64,000 nucleotides of DNA, taken from positions 2,604,001 through 2,668,000 of the forward strand of contig NZ_JPOG01000001.1 of assembly GCF_000733765.1 (NCBI RefSeq), read 5' to 3'. A program made the position numbers and the translations under genes. This DNA comes from Algiphilus aromaticivorans DG1253 (lineage in GTDB: Bacteria; Pseudomonadota; Gammaproteobacteria; Nevskiales; Nevskiaceae). Positions 55,069 through 61,432 of the stretch are shown piece after piece. Every line of letters begins with the position of its first letter. Positions within the stretch are counted from its first letter, which is position 1. Under the pieces are notes generated by a model. It was not told the DNA's origin. It did no database searches and saw only the letters and a list, made by a program, of their open reading frames with translations.

Positions 55069-55830
55069 CTAGGCGCGGCGGCGCAGCACCCAGACTTCCA
55101 GCAGCGCCCATTCCTCGCCGGGATAGTTCTCCCGCTCGATGGGCGACATCATGCGATGGCGCGAGGCCATGCTGCCGACGAACTCGAAGCGCTCGAGCAG
55201 CGTGCGCTTGGTGGCATCGGCCGCTTCGAGAGCGAAGGGGTTGAGGAAGTTGACGAGCATATAGCCTTCATCCTGCCCATCGGCGAAGGCATCCATCAGC
55301 CGCGCAACAGCCTCCGGTTCGAGATAGACCAGCGCCGCGGTGGAGATCAGGATGTTCGCCGCGCGCAGCGTGTCGCTGAGCTGCGCCTGGGTCTCTGCGG
55401 ATGGATGGTTGAGATCCGCCTCGATCGTGGTGTCGTAGATCCCGGCCGACTTACCGTAGGCCAGCGCATTGGCAGAGATGTCGATACCCGTGACCTGCGC
55501 CGGGAAACGGCGTGGCTGCGCAACCTTTCTGGCAGATTCGGCATCCTTCCAGTTATCGCGAATGGCGTCGTAATCCATGCCGTTGAGCGTGGCCATGGTG
55601 GTATTTCCGAAGCAGCCGGCCAGATCGACGAAATTGAGAGGCGTACCATTGGCTGTCTTCTGCTGCGCCCAGGGCAGGATCAACCGATCGAAACTCTGCT
55701 GGTTGAAGTTGTCCGAGACATACTGCAGCGCGTCCATGATCCGTTCCTTGAAAGGAACCGGATTCTCGGCCACGTAGATGTCGTCAAAGTGCTGCTTCTT
55801 CTCGTCGGTCTTGACGCCGGAATCACTCAT
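55069..55830 (-). CDS. Class I SAM-dependent methyltransferase-like protein
   Basis: A 253-residue protein. LNFVDLAGCFGNTTMATLNG resembles motif I, PAQVTGIDISANALAYGKSAGI motif II, and AANILISTAALVYLEPEAVARLM motif IV. These place it in the Rossmann-type methyltransferases, but the Gly-rich loop DLAGCFGN departs from the usual E/DxGxGxG, so activity is uncertain. Substrate is unknown. It stands alone with thyA upstream on the same strand at 148 bp. Confidence 0.7.
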   Translation of the reverse strand: MSDSGVKTDEKKQHFDDIYVAENPVPFKERIMDALQYVSDNFNQQSFDRLILPWAQQKTANGTPLNFVDLAGCFGNTTMATLNGMDYDAIRDNWKDAESARKVAQPRRFPAQVTGIDISANALAYGKSAGIYDTTIEADLNHPSAETQAQLSDTLRAANILISTAALVYLEPEAVARLMDAFADGQDEGYMLVNFLNPFALEAADATKRTLLERFEFVGSMASRHRMMSPIERENYPGEEWALLEVWVLRRRA

Positions 55831-55978
55831 TCGCGGGGATACCCCTGACTGGAAAGCAGCGAATGATCCCCGTCACCCGGGGATGGGTCAAGCCGGTAGG
55901 GCGCCTGCAAGCGCGGCCGAAGCCGGCCGAAGATCCCCAGGAATGCCGCAGCAGTGGGCCCTGCGGCCCATGCCAGCA

Positions 55979-56773
55979 TCAGACGGCGACCGCCGCCGGG
56001 ATATGCGGGTGTGGGTCGTAGCCCTCCAGCGTGAAGTCCCCGTAGGCGAAAGCGAAGAGATCGCGTCGCTCGGGATTCAGGCGCATCGTGGGCCGCGGTT
56101 GTGGTGCGCGCTCGAGCTGGGTGCGCGCCTGCTCGAAGTGATTGCTGTAGACGTGACAATCGCCGCCGGTCCAGACGAAATCGCCCGGTTGCAGATCGCA
56201 GACCTGCGCCACCATCAGCGTCAGCAGCGAATAGCTGGCGATATTGAAGGGTACGCCCAGGAAGATGTCGGCGCTGCGCTGATAGAGCTGGCAGGACAGC
56301 CGGCCATCGGCGACGTAGAACTGGAAAAGCAGATGGCAGGGCGGCAAGGCCATCTCGGGCAACGCGGCGACATTCCAGGCTGAAACGATGTGCCGACGCG
56401 AATCGGGATTGTCGCGAATCTGCTGCAGGACCTGGCTGATCTGATCGATATGCCCGCCATCAGGCGTCGGCCAGCTGCGCCACTGCGCGCCGTAGACCGG
56501 ACCGAGCTCACCGTCCGCGCCGGCCCATTCGTTCCAGATGCGCACGCCGTGCTCCTGCAGCCAGCGCGCATTGGTTTCGCCACGCAGGAACCAGAGCAGC
56601 TCGTAGATGATGCTCTTCAGATGCAGCTTCTTTGTCGTCAGCAGCGGGAAGCCTTCGGAGAGATCGAAGCGCATCTGATGCCCGAAAACCGAGCGCGTGC
56701 CGGTGCCGGTACGGTCGGTCTTATCCGTTCCCTCCTCGAGGGCGCGGCGCATCAATTCGAGATAGGGCGTCAT
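55979..56773 (-). CDS. thyA: Thymidylate synthase
   Basis: A 264-residue ThyA, the same length as in E. coli. [13 protein letters not shown] holds the catalytic Cys. [30 protein letters not shown] and [23 protein letters not shown] are family signatures. It makes dTMP from dUMP using methylene-tetrahydrofolate; FolA recycles the product. It is followed by a short GC hairpin (55866-55884) without a T run. Confidence 0.97.
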   Translation of the reverse strand: MTPYLELMRRALEEGTDKTDRTGTGTRSVFGHQMRFDLSEGFPLLTTKKLHLKSIIYELLWFLRGETNARWLQEHGVRIWNEWAGADGELGPVYGAQWRSWPTPDGGHIDQISQVLQQIRDNPDSRRHIVSAWNVAALPEMALPPCHLLFQFYVADGRLSCQLYQRSADIFLGVPFNIASYSLLTLMVAQVCDLQPGDFVWTGGDCHVYSNHFEQARTQLERAPQPRPTMRLNPERRDLFAFAYGDFTLEGYDPHPHIPAAVAV

Positions 56774-56956
56774 GTAACGGGCAGTTAGTCGTGAGCCGGC
56801 GCGCCGCGCATCAATAAGGCCGATGGATCAGCGATTCGACATAGCGGCAGTGCGGCTTCGCATGATACATCCGGCGAAGGAACCCGACGCCTGTTGGCGC
56901 AACAAGCGAACACTCCGGTATACGAACTCCCCTGCCGCGGCGCACGCACAATCAAG

Positions 56957-57976
56957 CTACTGTTCGAGCTTGAGCCGCAGCGCCTCTCCCGTGGCAGGAC
57001 GAATTTCGCCCTGCGCTTGCGGGTCACCCGGATTGCCGGTCGCCTCGCCGCTGGTGGACAGGCGCGCACCCACCATGAGTCGGTCATAGCTCGCCAGCGA
57101 GCGACCCTCCTGCAGGCGGTCGGCATCGCTGATGGTCAGAGTCAACGGGAAGCTCGGCGCGCCCACACGCTTTGCCGCCAGCGGCATCGGCGGTCCTTCC
57201 GGACGGCGGAGAAACACGAACAGCGTCCCACCAACAGCTTCAATAGCCGCGTCTGCTTCCACCACGATCTCCATCGCCGTTGCGACCTCCGCTTCGACAA
57301 ACTCCGTCGTGGCGGCTTCTCCCCGCCACTCCGCGATGCGATCCCGCAGCAGCGACTGCGCATCGGGCTGCAGAATGCCCGAGTCCAGCACCAACTCCAG
57401 ATGCGGCAGCGCCCCCTGAGTGTCGCCGGCCTGAAGCTTCAGCGAAGCGAGGTAGTAGTTGGCACCCGGATGCTCCGGCGCCAAGGCCAGCGCCTGATCC
57501 AGACGCTCTCGCGCCAAGCTCGCGCCGCCGTCGGCGTGCGGCGCATTCAGCCGGGCCTGCGCCTCGGCAACCAGCATGTCGGCGTTGCCAAAGTCCGTCC
57601 TGCGATTAGCGAGCGCGTAGGTCGCGGCCGCCTTTTCGTACTTGCGCGCCGCCTCCTGGGTTCGCGCGAGCAGAACCAGCTCATCGACGCTGACATCCTC
57701 GCCACGAGCGGCGAGCTCAGCCTCGAAGCTTTCCGCCAACCCGGTCGATGTACGCTCGGGATTATCGCGGTGGGCGCGGAGACTGTCGCCCTGTACGCGC
57801 TCCTCGGCGCCAGCGAAGTGCCAACCTGCCCACACGGAAAAGGCGAGCACAAGAACCGTGGCGAGAGCCATATAACCGGCGAAACGGGCGCCAAAACCGA
57901 AGTGACGCAACAGGCCCCACGCAATCGGAAGAACCGCGATAACGCCTACGCCCAATCCGATAAGAAACGCATTCAT
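56957..57976 (-). CDS. CcmI-like TPR protein of cytochrome c maturation
   Basis: A 339-residue protein. Two N-terminal membrane helices (IGLGVGVIAVLPIAWGLL, MALATVLVLAFSVWAGW) are followed by TPR-like helices (about 95-215, including RLDQALALAPEHPGANYYLASLKLQAGDTQGALPHLELVL). The C-terminal domain GTLFVFLRRPEGPPMPLAAKRV and PLTLTISDADRLQEGRSLASYDRLMVGARLSTSG closely follows the CcmI periplasmic domain. CcmI presents apocytochrome c to the CcmFH heme ligase. No other ccm genes are in the window, so it is an orphan or second copy. It sits beside a multiheme cytochrome gene. Confidence 0.8.
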   Translation of the reverse strand: MNAFLIGLGVGVIAVLPIAWGLLRHFGFGARFAGYMALATVLVLAFSVWAGWHFAGAEERVQGDSLRAHRDNPERTSTGLAESFEAELAARGEDVSVDELVLLARTQEAARKYEKAAATYALANRRTDFGNADMLVAEAQARLNAPHADGGASLARERLDQALALAPEHPGANYYLASLKLQAGDTQGALPHLELVLDSGILQPDAQSLLRDRIAEWRGEAATTEFVEAEVATAMEIVVEADAAIEAVGGTLFVFLRRPEGPPMPLAAKRVGAPSFPLTLTISDADRLQEGRSLASYDRLMVGARLSTSGEATGNPGDPQAQGEIRPATGEALRLKLEQ

Positions 57977-58043
57977 GAGTGAATTGCCTCTGGCTAACTG
58001 CAGTTAGCTACGAAGAAATGCCGTGCTGATCCACGTGTCAGGC

Positions 58044-58071
58044 CCATGCTCCATGCTCCATGCTCCATGCT
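58044..58071. repeat. 7-bp tandem repeat
   Basis: CCATGCT occurs four times in a row with no interruption. It lies in the intergenic gap between the CcmI-like gene and the lipoprotein terminator. It may vary in copy number by slippage. Confidence 0.9.
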
Positions 58072-58097
58072 CCGCGCATGTGACCCCCTATCAAACG

Positions 58098-58120
58098 AAA
58101 AGGGGGCCGAAGCCCCCTTT
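58098..58120 (-). terminator. Rho-independent terminator of the lipoprotein gene
   Basis: On the minus strand a 9-bp stem (AAAGGGGGC / GCCCCCTTT) is closed by a stable TTCG tetraloop and followed by TCGTTTG. It begins 22 bp after the stop of the lipoprotein gene ending at 58142. Confidence 0.88.
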
Positions 58121-58141
58121 CCGATCCGTTGCACCGTCGAC

Positions 58142-59488
58142 TTACTCGAGGCGCGTCCAGTTGTAGGTGAGCCGAACATCAACATTGATCTGCTGGGTTT
58201 CACCATCCTGCGTGCAGGTTCCATCAGCGAAATAGTCGATGATCAGTTCAACCACCGTACCAACTTCGCCGCCGCCATTTCGCGTGAAGTCGAGCTGCTC
58301 GACTTGGGCCTCGCCGTCGAACTGGTCGCACGCTTCCTGAAAACCGGCGGAGAAGCTGTCGGAAAGGACAATATCGCTCTCATCCGGCTGTTGCTGCGGG
58401 ACGCTGAGCCCATTCACGGGCTCCGGACTCTCGAAGCTGACATTCTGCGTCTCACCGTCCTGCGTAACTTCTCCGTTAACCGAGAAGCTCCAAGCCTGAT
58501 CTTCCAGAGGCGTGCTGCTTCCACCGCCTCCACCATTGCTCTGCGGTCGCAGGTACGGATCCTGCCCGGCGAAACCCGTCGGACGGGCGGAGGGCGAACC
58601 GTTCTCCTCACCGACGTTGAGAAAGAGCTCATCCGGCTGCTCGGTAACCCGCAAGATCCCGGAGAACTGCAGACCGACATCCTCCGGTGCATCTGACTCG
58701 GTGACCTCGGCGTCGAACTCGTTCGCGAACAGACCATCGTCAGCCGTGAAGGCGGGTCCGATCGAATACTGGAGCGTGTCGTTGAAGGTATCGACAACAG
58801 CTCCCGAGCAACCGGTTTCCGCGTACTCGGTCTCGCTGAAGCTCAGGGTGCCACCTTGGAAGGTTCCGGTCTCCAGAAAGCGACCGTTGCAGAGTTCCCA
58901 TGTGCCCTGGAGGCGAGCCTGGACCGCAGCCGGACTGAACTCCTCGGGGCGGACGTTGAAACAGACCTGCTCGCTTTCAGAAGTCCGGGACTCCGTATCG
59001 CCGACTGAGATATCCACGCAGAACTCGCCAGCGCCCAAATTCTCCGGAATATCGAAGCTGAGTGTTATCGGAGCGTTCGTCTGCTTGGTGAGCGACTGCG
59101 TCTGATCCACACCGGCTTCGAAGTAATCGTCGGAACCGGTCACCTTGGCGTACAGGGCCGCAAGCGCCGAAGACGGGCTGGCATCAGCATTGAAGCTGAT
59201 CTCCTTGGTCTCCCCCGGAGTCACATCTTCCTCTCCGGGAACATCGCTGACCGTCGGGTTTTCCGGATCACTAGGATTGGAAGCTGGCGGATCCCCTTCC
59301 TTGCGCTCCGCATCCACGCCCCCGAACTTCACCGCGAGTGCGCGGGACATGGCATTACTATCCTCGGGGTCGATGACACCACCACCACCACCGCCGCCGC
59401 CGCAGGCGGTCAGTCCGACGACAAGGATTCCCGCCAGCAGGCTCGCAAGAAAACGGGGCCACAGGCTATTGCCTTCGTTTGCACTCAT
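58142..59488 (-). CDS. Uncharacterised lipoprotein, paralogue A
   Basis: A 448-residue protein from ATG 59488; GTG 59515, also with a GGAG site, would add nine residues. The signal ends in lipobox LTAC, followed by eight Gly. The N-terminal 300 residues share a clear pattern with the next gene: IDPEDSNAMSRALAVKFGG, EGDPP, TPGETKEISFNADAS, SALAALYAKVTGS, NLGAGEFCVDIS, LQGTWELCNGRF, FSETEYAETGCSG and TFNDTLQYSIGP. Paired cysteines in this part probably form disulfides. The C-terminal 140 residues differ from the paralogue (GEVTQDGETQNVSFESPEP, IIDYFADGTCTQDGETQQI). Function is unknown. It would sit in the outer membrane, possibly at the surface. Confidence 0.75.
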   Translation of the reverse strand: MSANEGNSLWPRFLASLLAGILVVGLTACGGGGGGGGVIDPEDSNAMSRALAVKFGGVDAERKEGDPPASNPSDPENPTVSDVPGEEDVTPGETKEISFNADASPSSALAALYAKVTGSDDYFEAGVDQTQSLTKQTNAPITLSFDIPENLGAGEFCVDISVGDTESRTSESEQVCFNVRPEEFSPAAVQARLQGTWELCNGRFLETGTFQGGTLSFSETEYAETGCSGAVVDTFNDTLQYSIGPAFTADDGLFANEFDAEVTESDAPEDVGLQFSGILRVTEQPDELFLNVGEENGSPSARPTGFAGQDPYLRPQSNGGGGGSSTPLEDQAWSFSVNGEVTQDGETQNVSFESPEPVNGLSVPQQQPDESDIVLSDSFSAGFQEACDQFDGEAQVEQLDFTRNGGGEVGTVVELIIDYFADGTCTQDGETQQINVDVRLTYNWTRLE

Positions 59489-59702
59489 CACGTTACTCCG
59501 CCTTTGTGTTTTCACCAGATTACTCCTTTGGCCGAGAGAGGCAAGTGGGCTGCGTCCCCATTCTTCGGGTCATGTCGCTCCTTGCAGCAAATGCTTCGCA
59601 GAAAGGGCCGTAGTTCATCTGCACCCGACGCATCGAGGGCATCAGATATCGGCTGGCACAGCGTAGACCGGTGCCAATCGTCAGCGTGGCGCGGGGCCTC
59701 GG

Positions 59703-61328
59703 CTACTGCCGCTCAAAGCTCACGGAATCCTCGATATGTTGATCACCATCCTCATCCACCTCCAGAGTCAGCACATCACCATTCGCGCTCAGGAAGAGAT
59801 TGGGCGGCGGATCGTAGGCGTCGGACAAGCCCGTCGATCCGTTCTCGTCGAAGCGACCGCTTACCGTCAGCACCCCGCTGGCGGGGTCGTGCGTGTAATC
59901 GCCCCACTCCAATCCGGAGGTTTCCTCAGGATCGTCGTCGTCGACTTCGAAATGGATGTAGCTGCCGTCGTCGAGAAAGTTGAAGAGCAGGAGGTCGTTC
60001 TCGTTGGGCTGCCGCACGAGCCAGGTGCCCAGAATCCCGTTCGATGCGATGGGGTCGAGCTCGAGCCGCTCGTCGGCCTGCCCGTCCTCGAAGACCTCGA
60101 TGACGAGCCGCTCACCGCTCAGGTTCACGAAGATATCCTCGACCTGCTGATCTCCCTCGGTGGTATCGAACAGGCCGGCCGCGCCGGTGCTGTCGAAGAT
60201 GATGCTGATGTCCAGCAGCCCCGACTCGGCATCGCGCGTGTAGCTCGCCCATTCCATGCCGCGCTGATCGACGGAGTCCTGCTGGCTGACGGAAGCCAGC
60301 ACATAAGTGCCGTCGGGCAGGAAGTTGATAAGTGCGAGACTGTCGGGGTCGCCGGTGTCGAGTCGCCAGCTGCCCGTGAGCTGCGCGTTGCCGCCTCCGG
60401 CTGCTCGCGTGTAAGGATTGTCGAGGTCGAGCGCCGTCGGTCGGTTCTCTGGACTGCTCGCATCGTCCAGACTGGTAAAGAGTTGGTCAGTGTCATCATC
60501 AACGCGAAAGATGCTGAACTCCCTGTTGCCTATCTCGCTTTCGTTGGGAGAATCGATCACCTCAAGGTCAATCTCGTTGACAGTGAGGCCGCTGTCAGAG
60601 ATCAGCTCGGGGCCGACCGTGATCTGCAACGTATCGCTGAAGGTAGCGAGCACATCACCAGTGCAATTCTGGTTTGCGTACTCGGCCTCCGAGAAGTCGA
60701 GAATGTCGCCGTCGATCGCCAGCATCTCGATTCGCCCGTCGAAACAGCGTTCCCAGTTTCCCTGCAGACTTTCCAGAGCAGCGGCGGCGCTACCGTCCGC
60801 GGGCACGCTCTCGAAGCAGATCTCATCGACATTGGAAACGCGCTGCGCGTCGTCCTGGATCGACACCTGTACGCAGAACTCTCCGGCTCCCAGGTTGCCC
60901 GGAATTTCCAGGCTGAGGCTCGGCAAGCCGCCGCTCTGTTTGGAATAGGCTTGCGCCTGGGAGAGTTCTGCGCGGAAGAAGCTGCCCGAGCCCGTAACCT
61001 TGGCGTAGAGCACCGATAAGGCAGAGGCGCCCTCGGTATCGGCGTCGTAGCTGATCTCCTTGGTCTGTCCAGGGGTTACCCGACGGTCCTGTTCATCGGG
61101 CACATCCAGCGCCGGATTGCCCGCAGTTTCGGTGTTCTGCCGGGGCGGATCGCCTTCCACTACGGTCGCGTCACTGCCCCCGAACTTCACTCGGAGGGCA
61201 TCGGCAACGCTATCGCTGTCGCCGGGGTCGATGATCCCGGCGCCGCCGCCACCTCCGCCGCAAGCGGTGAGCATGGTGGCCAGCAGAACACTTCCGGCGA
61301 GATGAACAGGACGCAGTGCAAATGTCAT
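59703..61328 (-). CDS. Uncharacterised lipoprotein, paralogue B, with two C-terminal repeats
   Basis: A 541-residue protein from ATG 61328 (AAGGAG upstream). The lipobox is LTAC, followed by a Gly run. Its N-terminal half is homologous to paralogue A (IIDPGDSDSVADALRVKFGG, EGDPP, TPGQTKEISYDAD, LYAKVTGS, NLGAGEFCVQVS, LQGNWERCFDGR, FSEAEYANQNCTG, TFSDTLQITVGP). The last 210 residues hold two tandem modules of about 100 residues. Each begins G-W (LTGSWRLDT, LGTWLVRQP) and has FLPDGTY or FLDDGSY and a GMEWASYTRD or GLEWGDYTHD line, resembling a lipocalin-like beta-barrel pattern. It lies between its paralogue and a multiheme cytochrome gene on one strand. Function is unknown. Confidence 0.78.
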   Translation of the reverse strand: MTFALRPVHLAGSVLLATMLTACGGGGGGAGIIDPGDSDSVADALRVKFGGSDATVVEGDPPRQNTETAGNPALDVPDEQDRRVTPGQTKEISYDADTEGASALSVLYAKVTGSGSFFRAELSQAQAYSKQSGGLPSLSLEIPGNLGAGEFCVQVSIQDDAQRVSNVDEICFESVPADGSAAAALESLQGNWERCFDGRIEMLAIDGDILDFSEAEYANQNCTGDVLATFSDTLQITVGPELISDSGLTVNEIDLEVIDSPNESEIGNREFSIFRVDDDTDQLFTSLDDASSPENRPTALDLDNPYTRAAGGGNAQLTGSWRLDTGDPDSLALINFLPDGTYVLASVSQQDSVDQRGMEWASYTRDAESGLLDISIIFDSTGAAGLFDTTEGDQQVEDIFVNLSGERLVIEVFEDGQADERLELDPIASNGILGTWLVRQPNENDLLLFNFLDDGSYIHFEVDDDDPEETSGLEWGDYTHDPASGVLTVSGRFDENGSTGLSDAYDPPPNLFLSANGDVLTLEVDEDGDQHIEDSVSFERQ

Positions 61329-61432
61329 GGCGCTTCTCCTTGCTTCTTCGTGGCTCTTCGAGGGGGACACGACGCGCCACAACTCCATTCGCAGCCCGCA
61401 GCCCACAGCCCGCCAAGCGTTCGTTCAGTCGT

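Noticed and set aside
55866-55884. Terminator after thyA
   Set aside because: ATCCCCG/CGGGGAT makes only a 7-bp stem without a T run; too weak to list as a terminator on its own.
58044-58071. CRISPR array
   Set aside because: The unit is only 7 bp with no spacers, and no cas genes are present.
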